From: Achromobacter veterisilvae | GTDB taxonomy: Bacteria; Pseudomonadota; Gammaproteobacteria; Burkholderiales; Burkholderiaceae_B | DNA: 64,000 nucleotides | Direction of reading: 5' to 3' | Assembly (NCBI RefSeq): GCF_900496975.1 | Contig: NZ_UFQC01000006.1 | Span: 62,001 to 126,000 of the forward strand | In this document: piece by piece, positions 25,612-34,646 of the stretch | Layout: each line of letters opens with the position of its first letter | How positions within the stretch are numbered: position 1 is the first letter of the stretch | Program-made: the position numbers and the translations under genes | The notes under the pieces: model-generated | Told to the model about the DNA's origin: nothing | The model's input: only the letters and a program-made list of their open reading frames with translations | Database searches by the model: none

Positions 25612-27255
25612 GTGCTCACGTACCAAGACTACGCCGACCCGGACGGCGCGGCCACGCGCGGCCCGGTCGCATCCGCCCGCCGCCAGACCCTGGGCGACCT
25701 GCCGCGCCGCTCCGCCGTCCGCTATCCGGACAAGGAGGCGATCATCGACGGCCCGACGCGTCTGACGTTCGCGCAATTCGACGCGCAAATCGACCTGGCC
25801 GCGGCCGCGCTACACGCTGCCGGCTTGCGCCAGGGCGACAGGCTGCTGCTGTTTTCGCATAACTGCTGGCAGTTTCCGGTAATGATTTTTGCCGCGGCCC
25901 GCCGCGGCATCATCGCCGTGCCGGTCAACTACATGCTGGGCCCGGCCGAGATCGCCTATCTGATCGACCACAGCGAAGCGGCGGCCATCGTGGCCGAAGA
26001 CGCGCTGGCCGCGACGGCGGATGCCGCGCTGGCGCAGGCAACCGCCGCCATGCGCCTGAAGGTCGCGATCAGCTTCGAGCTTGACGCCGCGCCTGACGGG
26101 TGGACGGGTTTCGACGAGTGGATCGCGTCCGACCACCCGGCCCCGCCCGAGGTGGTTGTCGGCGATGAAGACCCCGTGCGCATTATGTACACCAGCGGCA
26201 CGGAATCGCGGCCCAAAGGCGTGCTGCTGAGCAGCCGTAGCCTGCTCTGGCAATACACAAGCTGCATCGTCAGCGGCGGCATGGAGGCGCGCGACCGCGA
26301 GGTGCATGCGCTGCCGCTGTATCACTGCGCGCAACTGGACAACTTTCTCAGCACCGACATCTTCCTGGGCGCGACCAGCGTGATCCTGCGCCGCCCAGAC
26401 CCGGAACAGATCCTGCGCGCGATCGAACGCGAGCGCATCAGCAACCTGTTCTGCCCGCCGACCATCTGGACGGCGCTGCTGCAATCCCCCACGTTCGGCA
26501 CGACGGACCTCAGCACCCTGCGCAAGGCGTACTACGGCGCATCCGCCATGCCGGTCGAAGTATTGAATACGCTACAGGCCAGACTGCCCGACATCCGCTT
26601 CTGGAACTTCTATGGCCAGACCGAGATGGCGTCGCTCGCCACCGCGCTGGACCCGGAAGACCAGCGCCTGTACCCCGGCTCCGCCGGCCTCCCCGTACTC
26701 AACGTCGAGACCCGTATCGTCGACGCCGACGACCGGCCCGCCCCCGTCGGCCAGGTAGGCGAGATCGTGCATCGCAGCCCGCACGCCGCGCTGGGCTATT
26801 ACCGCGACCCCGCCAAGACTGCCGAAGCCTTTCGCGGCGGCTGGTTCCATTCCGGCGACCTGGGCTACTTCGCGCCCAGCGGCCACCTGTACGTGGTGGA
26901 CCGCATCAAGGACATGATCAAGACCGGCGGCGAGAACGTCGCAAGCCGAGAGGTCGAGGAAGTGCTCTACAGCCACCCCCGCGTGTCCGAGGCCGCGGTG
27001 TTCGGCGTCGACCATCCCGACTGGATCGAGATGGTGGTCGCGGTCGTGGTGGCGCGGCCCGGCGACGAACTGGATCCGCGGGAAGTCATCCGCTATTGCC
27101 GCGCGCGCCTGGCGGGATACAAAACGCCAAAGCAGATCGTCATCGCCGATGAACTGCCCAAGACGGCCAGCGGCAAGATCCTGAAGCGCGAACTGCGCCG
27201 CCTTTACGCCGACGCCGGCCAGAACGCAGCGCACGGCCGCCTGGCCACGAGCTGA
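25612..27255 (+). CDS. AMP-forming acyl-CoA synthetase
   Basis: A 547-residue ANL-superfamily ligase that activates a carboxylic acid with ATP and CoA. The P-loop-like IMYTSGTESRPKGVLLS (about 191-207), FYGQTEMASLA (about 331) and the C-terminal hinge GWFHSGDLGYFAPSGHLYVVDR with IKTGGENVASREVEEVL and the catalytic Lys of PKTASGKILKREL are all present. GTG at 25612 was chosen: GGAGGA lies 9 bases before it, while the longer frame overlaps the hydratase gene. As in levulinate and fatty acid operons, it would supply the CoA ester used by the neighbours. Confidence 0.92.
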   Translation: MLTYQDYADPDGAATRGPVASARRQTLGDLPRRSAVRYPDKEAIIDGPTRLTFAQFDAQIDLAAAALHAAGLRQGDRLLLFSHNCWQFPVMIFAAARRGIIAVPVNYMLGPAEIAYLIDHSEAAAIVAEDALAATADAALAQATAAMRLKVAISFELDAAPDGWTGFDEWIASDHPAPPEVVVGDEDPVRIMYTSGTESRPKGVLLSSRSLLWQYTSCIVSGGMEARDREVHALPLYHCAQLDNFLSTDIFLGATSVILRRPDPEQILRAIERERISNLFCPPTIWTALLQSPTFGTTDLSTLRKAYYGASAMPVEVLNTLQARLPDIRFWNFYGQTEMASLATALDPEDQRLYPGSAGLPVLNVETRIVDADDRPAPVGQVGEIVHRSPHAALGYYRDPAKTAEAFRGGWFHSGDLGYFAPSGHLYVVDRIKDMIKTGGENVASREVEEVLYSHPRVSEAAVFGVDHPDWIEMVVAVVVARPGDELDPREVIRYCRARLAGYKTPKQIVIADELPKTASGKILKRELRRLYADAGQNAAHGRLATS

Positions 27256-27303
27256 CGGGCGGCCAGCCCGCCCCAACCTCTTCACTAGAAAGGTGATGTA
27301 CGC

Positions 27304-28317
27304 ATGGATACCCCGTCCCTCTCCGCAGCAAGCGCCCCGGTCGCCGCTATCCGCACCCGTGTCAGCAATATGCTGGGCATCCGCTACCCCATCGTACAAG
27401 GCGGCATGATGTGGGTCGGCCGCGCCGAACTGGCGGCGGCTGTCTCCAATGCCGGAGGCCTGGGCGTGCTGACCGCCTTGACCCAGCCCTCGCCGCAGGC
27501 ACTGCGCGACGAGATCGCACGCTGCCGCGCCATGACCGACCGGCCCTTCGGCGTGAACCTGACGATCCTGCCCAGCGCAAACCCGCCGCCGTACGAAGCC
27601 TATCTGGACGCCATCATCGAGAGCGGCGTGAAGATCCTGGAAACCGCGGGCAACAATCCCAAAGAGTTCATCCAGAAAGCGAAGGCGGCAGGCGTGACGA
27701 TCCTGCACAAATGCACCTCGGTCCGGCATGCCCTATCGGCCCAGCGCAACGGCGTGGACATCGTTTCCATCGACGGCTTCGAATGCGCCGGCCATCCGGG
27801 CGAAGACGACGTGCCAGGCCTGGTACTGATCCCCATCGCCGTCGCGGCGCTGAATATCCCCGTGATCGCCTCTGGCGGCATCGGAGACGGACGCGGCATG
27901 GCCGCCGCCCTGGCCTTGGGCGCCGAGGGGGTGAACATGGGCACCCGCTTTTGCGCCACCCAGGAAGCGCCCATCCACGACAACGTCAAACAGATGATGG
28001 TGCAACTGACCGAACGCGACACCAACCTGATCTTCCGCACCTTGAAGAACACTGGCCGGGTGCTGCGCAACAAGGTCTCCAACGAAGTGGTCGCCAAAGA
28101 GCGCCGGCCCGGCGGCGTGGAGTTCGCCGAGATCCATCCCCTGGTCATGGGTGCCCGCGGACGCCGGGCACTGGAGACCGGCAACATCGATGACGGCCTG
28201 ATCTGGGGCGGACAAGTCGTGGGGCTCATCCACGACATCCCCAGTTGCGCCGAATTGCTGCAACGCATGGCTCGCGAGTGCCGGGACAGCCTCGCCGCCG
28301 CCAACACCTGCTTCTAA
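27304..28317 (+). CDS. Nitronate monooxygenase-like FMN protein
   Basis: A 337-residue TIM-barrel flavoprotein of the NMO/2-nitropropane dioxygenase family: IRYPIVQGGMMWVGRAELAAAVSNAGGLGVL at the N-terminus, ECAGHPGEDD near the middle and IASGGIGDGRGMAAALALGAEGVNMGTRF for FMN phosphate binding. The family includes true nitronate oxidases and also enoyl-reductase-like enzymes; inside an acyl-CoA operon the latter or a quality-control role is as likely as nitroalkane oxidation. Confidence 0.88.
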   Translation: MDTPSLSAASAPVAAIRTRVSNMLGIRYPIVQGGMMWVGRAELAAAVSNAGGLGVLTALTQPSPQALRDEIARCRAMTDRPFGVNLTILPSANPPPYEAYLDAIIESGVKILETAGNNPKEFIQKAKAAGVTILHKCTSVRHALSAQRNGVDIVSIDGFECAGHPGEDDVPGLVLIPIAVAALNIPVIASGGIGDGRGMAAALALGAEGVNMGTRFCATQEAPIHDNVKQMMVQLTERDTNLIFRTLKNTGRVLRNKVSNEVVAKERRPGGVEFAEIHPLVMGARGRRALETGNIDDGLIWGGQVVGLIHDIPSCAELLQRMARECRDSLAAANTCF

Positions 28318-28333
28318 CCCGATAAAGGAATCC

Positions 28334-29473
28334 ATGATGCGACGCGATGCATACATCGCGGGCTACGCCCGCTCGCCCTTCACCTTTGCCCGCAAGGGCG
28401 GTTTGGCGCGGACGCGGCCGGATGAACTGGGAGCCGCGGTGGTCCGGGCCCTGCTGGAACGCGCCGGCGTGGACGGCGCCGCAATAGAAGACGTGGTCTG
28501 GGGCTGCGCCTTTCCCGAAGGAGAGCAAGGCATCAACCTGGGCCGTGTCGTGGGCCTGCAGGCCGGCCTGCCGCAAACCTGCGGCGGCGTCACGGTGAAC
28601 CGCTGGTGCGGCTCGGCCATTCAGGCCGTGCAGATGGCCGCCGGCATGATCGCCATGAACGCGGGCGACGCCTTTGTCGCGGGCGGCACGGAATGCATGT
28701 CGCGCGTGCCGATGATGGGATTCAACCTGGCGCCCAATCCGGCCTGGACGCCGCAGCAGGTCGCCGACTACTGCAACGTCGGCCTTACCGCCGAACGGGT
28801 GGCCGATATGTACGGCTTGTCGCGCGAAGACCAGGACCGCTACGGACTGCATAGCCAGCAAAAGGCGTGGGCCGCGCAGCAGGGAGGCCGTTTCGACGAA
28901 GAAATCGTGGCAATCGAGACAACGCAAGGCGCGATCGATCGAGACGGCTGCGTGCGCGACACCTCGCTGGAACAACTAGCCAGGCTCAAGCCTGCCTTCA
29001 AGCAGGACGGCAGCGTCACGGCCGGAACATCGAGCCCCATGACGGACGGCGCCGCGGCGCTGCTGGTCTGCTCCGAGGACTTCCTGGTCCGCAATGGCCT
29101 GACGCCCTATGCGCGCGTCGCGAGCTTTGCCGTATCGGGCTGCGAGCCCGGCCTGATGGGGCTGGGTCCCATCGAATCCACCCGCAAGGCGCTGGCACGC
29201 GCCGGCGTAGGCATGGATCGCGTGGGCGTGGTCGAGATGAACGAGGCCTTTGCCTCGCAGGCGGAGGCCTGCCGCCGCGACCTGAGTATCGATCCCGAAA
29301 TCCTCAACCGGGATGGCGGCGCCATTGCGCTGGGCCATCCGCTGGGCGCCACCGGCGCGCGGCTGGTCGGCAAGGCGGCTCAGTTGCTGCGCCGCCATCG
29401 AGAACGCTACGCAGTGGCCACTCAGTGCATCGGCGGCGGCATGGGCACCGCGATGGTCCTGGAGGCAGTATGA
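28334..29473 (+). CDS. Acetyl-CoA acyltransferase (thiolase)
   Basis: A 379-residue thiolase with all catalytic elements: nucleophile Cys92 in VNRWCGSAIQAVQMA, the NEAFA motif (VVEMNEAFASQAEACRR), the His of GHPLGATGARLVG and the second Cys in QCIGGGMGTAMV. It cleaves 3-ketoacyl-CoA to acetyl- or propionyl-CoA. Its stop overlaps the start of the next gene (ATGA), a coupling usual for FadA/FadB-type partners. Confidence 0.93.
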   Translation: MMRRDAYIAGYARSPFTFARKGGLARTRPDELGAAVVRALLERAGVDGAAIEDVVWGCAFPEGEQGINLGRVVGLQAGLPQTCGGVTVNRWCGSAIQAVQMAAGMIAMNAGDAFVAGGTECMSRVPMMGFNLAPNPAWTPQQVADYCNVGLTAERVADMYGLSREDQDRYGLHSQQKAWAAQQGGRFDEEIVAIETTQGAIDRDGCVRDTSLEQLARLKPAFKQDGSVTAGTSSPMTDGAAALLVCSEDFLVRNGLTPYARVASFAVSGCEPGLMGLGPIESTRKALARAGVGMDRVGVVEMNEAFASQAEACRRDLSIDPEILNRDGGAIALGHPLGATGARLVGKAAQLLRRHRERYAVATQCIGGGMGTAMVLEAV

Positions 29474-31767
29474 CCGCATCCCTCAATAAGGTCGCCATCT
29501 TTGGCGCGGGGTCCATGGGCGCCGGCATTGCCGCCCAGTTCGCCAACGCCGGCATTCCGGTGGTGCTGCTGGACCGGCCGGGCGCGGGCTCGCAGGACGG
29601 CGCGGCCGTCGCGCGCGCCGGCATCGAACGGCAACTGAAGATCGGCGGCTTCATGCACCCGGACGCCGCCCGCCTGGTGACCCCGGCCCGCGCCGAGGAA
29701 GACATCGCGTTGGTGTCCGATGCCGACTGGATCATCGAGGCTATCGTCGAAGACCGCGCCGCCAAGCAGGCGCTCTACCGGCGCCTGCAACCGCTGCGCC
29801 GCGCCGGCGCCATCGTGTCGTCCAACACCTCCACGCTGGCGCGGGAAGCGCTGGCTGACGGCCTGGACCCGGACTTCCGCCGCCACTTCCTGATCACCCA
29901 TTTCTTCAACCCGCCGCGCCACATGCCGCTGATGGAACTGGTCAGCGCTGCCGAAGTGTCGCCCACCGCCGTCGATCTGGCCGTGCGGGGCGGCGAGACC
30001 GCGCTGGGCAAGACGGTGATCCGCGCCAAGGACACGCCGGGCTTCATCGCCAATCGCCTGGGCTGCTACTGGATCGGCGCCGCCGTGCTCGAAGCGATGC
30101 GCTGCGGCCTGGACGTCGATGTCGCGGACGCCACTATCGCGCGAGCTTTCGGCGCGCCTCGCACCGGCGTATTCGGACTGTTGGACCTGATCGGGCTGGA
30201 TCTGGTGCCATTGGTGTGGGGCAGCCTGGCGCAGGCACTGCCCGCAGACGACGGCTGCCATCGGTACGACATTTCACGCAACTCCCTGTTCACGCGCATG
30301 ATCGAGGCTGGCAGGCTGGGCCGCAAGACGCGCGCAGGCTTTTACCAGCAGGCGGCCTCAGGCGGCTTGCTGGCGATGGACCTGGAATCTCTCGACTATC
30401 GCCCGGTGCAGTCCGGCGAGTTGCCGGCGCCAGGCCTCACAGGCGCCGTCGACAGCACGCTGGACCGCTATGTCTGGACCGTGTTCAAGCACTTCATCCG
30501 CTACGCTTGCGACGTGGCCGCGGAAATCGCCGACGACGTCGCCGCCATCGACGCGGGCATAGCACTGGGCTATTCGTGGAAGCAAGGGCCCTTTGCGCTG
30601 GCCGACCAGATCGGCGTGGCCGCCATCGTCGCCCGCTTCGAACGCGACGGCGATCCCGTGCCCGCGTTGCTGCGGCACGCCTTGGCCCACGGCGGCTTCT
30701 ACAGCAATGACGGCATGTCCCGGATGCACGTCGCAGGCACGATGACGCCCATACAAGCGTCGTCTGGCCAACTGTCGTTGCGGCAAGCGCGCGGCCGCAG
30801 CCCAGCCGTGCTGCGCAATGGCTCGGCGGCGCTGTGGGATCTGGGCGGCGGCATAGCCGGCCTGGAACTGACCACCAAAATGAATGTCCTGGACGAGCCG
30901 GCCTTCGACCTGATCCGCGAGGCCATCGCCCGCGTACCCGAGGGCTTCGCAGGCCTGGTGGTTGGCAACGACCACCCGCGCGCCTTCTCCGCCGGCGCGG
31001 ACCTGCGCTTTATCCTGCAATGCATGGACCGCAATGATGAAGCCGCCCTGCGCCGCTTCGTCGCCGCCGGCCAAGACGCATTGCGCGCGCTGCGATTCGC
31101 CCCCTTCCCCGTGGTCGCCGCCCTGCACGGACTGGCGCTGGGCGGCGGATGTGAACTGGCCCTGCACTGCGACGCCATCGTCGCGGCCGCCGAGACCTCC
31201 GCCGGTCTGCCTGAAAGCAAGGTGGGACTGATCCCCGCCTGGGGCGGTTGCGCCCAGTTGCTCATCCGCGCCCTGCAAACGTCCGGCGTCCCCAAAGGCC
31301 CGGTAGCCATTGCGCGTCAGGCATACGCCGTCATCGCCGGCGGACAAACCTCGGGGTCGGCGGCACTGGCCCGTGACATGGGGATTCTGCGCGCCGATGA
31401 CCGCATCGTGATGAACCGCGGCCAGGTACTGGCGCAGGCGCATGCGCGCTGCCTGGAGCTGGCCGCCGGCTATCGCGCGCCAGAACCCGTGCTGCTGCCG
31501 CTGGCGGGCCCCAGCGGCAGCCTGGCTCTGCGAGACCACATCGACGGCGAAGTCGCCGCGGGACGCAAGAGCGCCGCCTCGGCGTCGGTCGAACACGTAT
31601 TGGCGGACGTCTTGACCGGCGGCCCCGATGCCGACGCTGTCATCGGCCTGGAGGAAAGCGCCGTCTACGCGCTGGAACGCGACGCCATGCTGGCGCTGAC
31701 ACGCAGCCCCGTGGCACGCGCGCGCATCGAGCACATGCTGCGCACAGGCAAACCCTTGAACTCCTAA
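29470..31767 (+). CDS. 3-hydroxyacyl-CoA dehydrogenase/enoyl-CoA hydratase fusion (FadN-like order)
   Basis: A 765-residue bifunctional beta-oxidation enzyme. The N-terminal half has the NAD-binding GAGSMGAGIAAQFANAG (from residue 11) and ITHFFNPPRHMPLMELV with the catalytic His and Glu region; two HAD C-terminal domains follow (about 190-420). The C-terminal part is a crotonase domain with RAFSAGADLRF, ALHGLALGGGCELALHCD and SAGLPESKVGLIPAWGG. Dehydrogenase-before-hydratase is the order of Bacillus FadN, opposite to FadB/FadJ. The start codon overlaps the thiolase stop, consistent with a trifunctional complex. Confidence 0.92.
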   Translation: MTASLNKVAIFGAGSMGAGIAAQFANAGIPVVLLDRPGAGSQDGAAVARAGIERQLKIGGFMHPDAARLVTPARAEEDIALVSDADWIIEAIVEDRAAKQALYRRLQPLRRAGAIVSSNTSTLAREALADGLDPDFRRHFLITHFFNPPRHMPLMELVSAAEVSPTAVDLAVRGGETALGKTVIRAKDTPGFIANRLGCYWIGAAVLEAMRCGLDVDVADATIARAFGAPRTGVFGLLDLIGLDLVPLVWGSLAQALPADDGCHRYDISRNSLFTRMIEAGRLGRKTRAGFYQQAASGGLLAMDLESLDYRPVQSGELPAPGLTGAVDSTLDRYVWTVFKHFIRYACDVAAEIADDVAAIDAGIALGYSWKQGPFALADQIGVAAIVARFERDGDPVPALLRHALAHGGFYSNDGMSRMHVAGTMTPIQASSGQLSLRQARGRSPAVLRNGSAALWDLGGGIAGLELTTKMNVLDEPAFDLIREAIARVPEGFAGLVVGNDHPRAFSAGADLRFILQCMDRNDEAALRRFVAAGQDALRALRFAPFPVVAALHGLALGGGCELALHCDAIVAAAETSAGLPESKVGLIPAWGGCAQLLIRALQTSGVPKGPVAIARQAYAVIAGGQTSGSAALARDMGILRADDRIVMNRGQVLAQAHARCLELAAGYRAPEPVLLPLAGPSGSLALRDHIDGEVAAGRKSAASASVEHVLADVLTGGPDADAVIGLEESAVYALERDAMLALTRSPVARARIEHMLRTGKPLNS

Positions 31768-31777
31768 AGGACAACGC

Positions 31778-32755
31778 ATGCATGCCTGGCTATGCAAGAC
31801 GCCCACCGGCGCGCAGGACCTGGCCTGGACCGAACTGCCGGCGCCAGCGCCGGGCCCCGGCGAACTGCTGATCGAGATCGAGGCCGCCAGCCTGAATTTT
31901 CCCGATCTGCTGATCGTGCAGAACAAGTACCAGTTCAAGCCCGAGTTGCCCTTCGTTCCCGGTTGCGAGTACGCCGGCATCGTGCGCGCCGTCGGCAATG
32001 GCGTGAGCGGCTATTCGCCCGGAGATCGGGCCGCCTGTTACGCGGGCACCGGCGGGTTCGCCACGCACGCGGTCGCGCCCGTCGAAAAATGCCTGCGCAT
32101 GCCCTCGGATTGCGATCCTGCCGAGGCAGCCGCCTTCGTCATGGCGTACGCCACCTCGCACCACGCGCTGATGGACCGCGCCGCGCTCAAGGCCGGTGAA
32201 ACCGTGCTCGTGCTGGGCGGGGCGGGCGGTGTGGGTTCATCCGCCATCCAGATCGCGCGGGCGGCCGGCGCACGGGTCATCGCCGCCGCTTCCACCAGCG
32301 CCAAGTGCGCCTACTGCGTGGAGCTGGGCGCACAGGCCGCGATCAACTACGCCACCCAGGATCTGCGCGCCGAACTGAAGGCATTGACCGACGGCCGCGG
32401 CCCCGACGTCATCTATGACCCCGTCGGCGGCCCCTACGCCGAGCCCGCTTTCCGCTCCATCGCGTGGCGCGGGCGCTATCTGGTTGTAGGGTTCGCGGCA
32501 GGCGCCATCGGCGCGCTGCCGATGAACCTGCCGCTGCTCAAGGGCGCCTCTGTCGTGGGCGTGTTCTGGGGAGACTACGCGCGGCGCGAGCCCGCGGCGA
32601 ATGCCCGCATGCTGGATGAACTCGTCGACATGCTTCGGGCCGGCGCACTCAAACCTCCGATCGATCGGATCATGCCGATGTCGGAACTAAAGGCGGCGTA
32701 TGCGCGGATGAACGACCGAAAGGTGATGGGAAAACTGATCGTGCGCAATGGATAA
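31778..32755 (+). CDS. NADPH:quinone oxidoreductase-type MDR protein
   Basis: A 325-residue zinc-free medium-chain dehydrogenase/reductase. The GroES-like N domain has AASLNFPDLLIVQNKYQFKPELPFVPGCEYAGIV, and the Rossmann domain the motif VLVLGGAGGVGSSAIQIARAAGARVIAA. These enzymes reduce quinones, enones or, in the LvaD position of levulinate operons, catalyse other redox steps. Ten bases separate it from the preceding gene; it closes the eight-gene operon. Substrate not determinable. Confidence 0.9.
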   Translation: MHAWLCKTPTGAQDLAWTELPAPAPGPGELLIEIEAASLNFPDLLIVQNKYQFKPELPFVPGCEYAGIVRAVGNGVSGYSPGDRAACYAGTGGFATHAVAPVEKCLRMPSDCDPAEAAAFVMAYATSHHALMDRAALKAGETVLVLGGAGGVGSSAIQIARAAGARVIAAASTSAKCAYCVELGAQAAINYATQDLRAELKALTDGRGPDVIYDPVGGPYAEPAFRSIAWRGRYLVVGFAAGAIGALPMNLPLLKGASVVGVFWGDYARREPAANARMLDELVDMLRAGALKPPIDRIMPMSELKAAYARMNDRKVMGKLIVRNG

Positions 32756-33064
32756 CGGCCCGGGGCCAGCCTCTACCCGTTGCCGCCAGCCAGCGCCCTG
32801 CTGTTGGCCCAGGCCGCGGCGCTTGCCCGCGGTCCGGATTCCGGCCCCGCCTGGCAGCCAAGCATGCGTGCCGAGCCCGCAGCGCCCCCGAAAAGGGCAT
32901 GCCGCAATACGGCAAAGGCGAACGCGGCCGCTACGTGACTTTGAATCTGGAGAGCGGTCAGGGCAGTCTGGACGCAGGAAGCGCACTTCCCGGACGCCGC
33001 TCTATAATTCCTCCATACGCTACAAGCTACGCGCCTGCCGAAGGGGCAGACGCAGGAGATCGCC
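32756..33064 (+). other. 309-base gap with promoter for the small lipoprotein
   Basis: No gene was found here. TATAAT at 33003-33008 is a perfect -10 element, but no good -35 is seen 16-18 bases upstream. The lipoprotein's AGGAG (33054-33058) follows 46 bases later. No T-tailed terminator for the preceding operon was found. Confidence 0.45.
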
Positions 33065-33229
33065 ATGACACTCGCACTGACCCGCCTGCTTTCCGTGCTC
33101 GCCGCGGCGCTGTTCCTTGCGGGCTGCGCGCCGGGACAAGGCGGACCTCCCCATCCCGGCGCCGTGAATCCCTACAGCACCGACGGCTTCCACGACGCCG
33201 GACCGAACTACCCGGATACGGGGCGCTAG
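33065..33229 (+). CDS. Small lipoprotein, 54 residues
   Basis: MTLALTRLLSVLAAALFLAGCAPG has a basic n-region, hydrophobic core and the lipobox LAGC with the lipidated Cys at residue 20; only about 34 residues of Pro/Gly-rich mature sequence follow. The ATG is preceded by AGGAG at 6 bases and by a TATAAT box. The TAG stop shares the palindrome CTAG with the stop of the convergent thioredoxin-like gene. Function unknown; similar tiny lipoproteins are common in the group. Confidence 0.7.
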   Translation: MTLALTRLLSVLAAALFLAGCAPGQGGPPHPGAVNPYSTDGFHDAGPNYPDTGR

Positions 33230-33753
33230 CCCGGCTGCGCCAGCAAGCGCTGGATTTCCGCTTCGGTCTCGGCGTAATTGCCCTCGCCGAAATGGCGGTA
33301 GACGATCCTGCCCTGCTTGTCGATCAGGTAGACCGCCGGCCAGTATTGGTTGCGGTAGGCGTCCCAGGTTGCGTAGCGGTTGTCCTGCGCCACGGGATAG
33401 GCGATGCCGAAACGCTCCAGCGCCTTCTGGACGTTGGGCGTCGAACGCTCGAATGGAAACTCCGGCGTATGCACGCCCACCACGGTCAGGCCCTGGTCCT
33501 TGTACTTTTGGTGCCAGGCCGCGACATATGGCAGCGTGCGGATGCAGTTGATGCAGGTGTAGGTCCAGAAATCCACCAGCACGACCTTGCCGCGCTGCGA
33601 CGCCAGGGTCAGCGGCGGGCTGTTGAGCCAGTTTTCGATGCCGGCGAATTCCGGCGCGGGAACGGGGCCGGCGGCGGCCTGCGCGGAACCGGCGGCGGCC
33701 GCGGAGACGGCAAACAAGGCGCCCAGCGCGATCTTCTTGAGTGAGGCAAACAT
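33226..33753 (-). CDS. Exported thioredoxin-like protein (TlpA/ResA type)
   Basis: A 175-residue protein with a cleavable signal peptide (MFASLKKIALGALFAVSAAAAGSAQA) and a thioredoxin fold whose active site is Cys67-Ile-Asn-Cys70 in FWTYTCINCIRTLP, then the cis-Pro region YWPAVYLIDKQGRIVYRHFGEG. The CINC site and flanks resemble the C-terminal domain of DipZ-type proteins. It is 30 bases downstream of a CcdA gene on the same strand, so CcdA should keep this protein reduced in the periplasm for cytochrome c maturation or peroxide/sulfoxide repair. Confidence 0.9.
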   Translation of the reverse strand: MFASLKKIALGALFAVSAAAAGSAQAAAGPVPAPEFAGIENWLNSPPLTLASQRGKVVLVDFWTYTCINCIRTLPYVAAWHQKYKDQGLTVVGVHTPEFPFERSTPNVQKALERFGIAYPVAQDNRYATWDAYRNQYWPAVYLIDKQGRIVYRHFGEGNYAETEAEIQRLLAQPG

Positions 33754-33783
33754 GGTCGAACTCCTTGGGGTCGGTGGCGTGAG

Positions 33784-34473
33784 TCAATTGAACAGGTTGC
33801 TGATCCAGGCGTAGGCCAGGATGTCGTACTGGAAATGGATGGCGGCCGCGGTCAGGATGAGCACTGCGCCGAAACCCTGTTGCAGGCGGTGCGTGTAGCG
33901 GGACAGCCCGCGCACCCGGGCCGCGATGGCCTGCCCGCCGTAGGCGATCGCCAGCATGGGAATGCCGGCGCCGATGGCGAACACCAGCAGCAGGGTGCTG
34001 GACTGGGCCAGGTCCTGCGCCTTGGCGGCCAGCACCAGGATCGACGCCAGGACCGGGCCGGCGCAGGGCGTCCACACGGCGCCCAGCGACAGGCCCAGCA
34101 GCAGGCCGCCGGCGTTCCCGCTGCCGGAGCCGCCGGCGCTGGACGCCAGCCGCTGCAACGGCCCGCCGAAGCGGGCGATCAGGCGGTCATACGGTTGCGG
34201 CCAGATGCGCGCCAGGCCGAACAGCGCCAACAACGCGATCGAAGCGGAGCGCACCGCGTCATGCACCGACGCATTCAGGTTGGACAGCAGGCTCAGCGCG
34301 ATGCCCAGCCCGGCGAATGCCAGCACGAAGCCGGACACGACGAACAAGGGACGCATCCGGCCGGGGCGCTCCAGCGAGGTGCCGAGCAGCACGGGCAGCA
34401 AAGGCAGCACGCATGGCGACGCGATGGTCAGCATGCCGGCCAGCAGGGCGATGGGGGTGTCGATCAGGTCCAT
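33784..34473 (-). CDS. ccdA: CcdA-like thiol:disulfide membrane transporter
   Basis: A 229-residue, six-helix membrane protein. The two redox Cys lie in the repeated SPCVLPLLPVLLG (first helix) and TPCAGPVLASILV (fourth helix). It passes reducing equivalents from cytoplasmic thioredoxin to periplasmic thiol proteins, here presumably the adjacent thioredoxin-like protein. The start was set at 34473, with GAGGACAC just upstream and MDLIDTPIALLAG as N-terminus; the longer frame to 34593 has no membrane or signal logic. Confidence 0.9.
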   Translation of the reverse strand: MDLIDTPIALLAGMLTIASPCVLPLLPVLLGTSLERPGRMRPLFVVSGFVLAFAGLGIALSLLSNLNASVHDAVRSASIALLALFGLARIWPQPYDRLIARFGGPLQRLASSAGGSGSGNAGGLLLGLSLGAVWTPCAGPVLASILVLAAKAQDLAQSSTLLLVFAIGAGIPMLAIAYGGQAIAARVRGLSRYTHRLQQGFGAVLILTAAAIHFQYDILAYAWISNLFN

Positions 34474-34646
34474 GGGGTGTCCTCGGGAAAGAGGCCCCAT
34501 TGCACCCTGGGCAGGTATCCGGCTTGTGCCGGATCGGCGCCGTTTTTCGTGCTTATGTATCCGCCGCCGCCGCGTATACAGTACGACACACATGCCGGAG
34601 CCCGCCGCGCTATAAACCGGCCATCCCCTCTGCCCGGAGACCTCCG

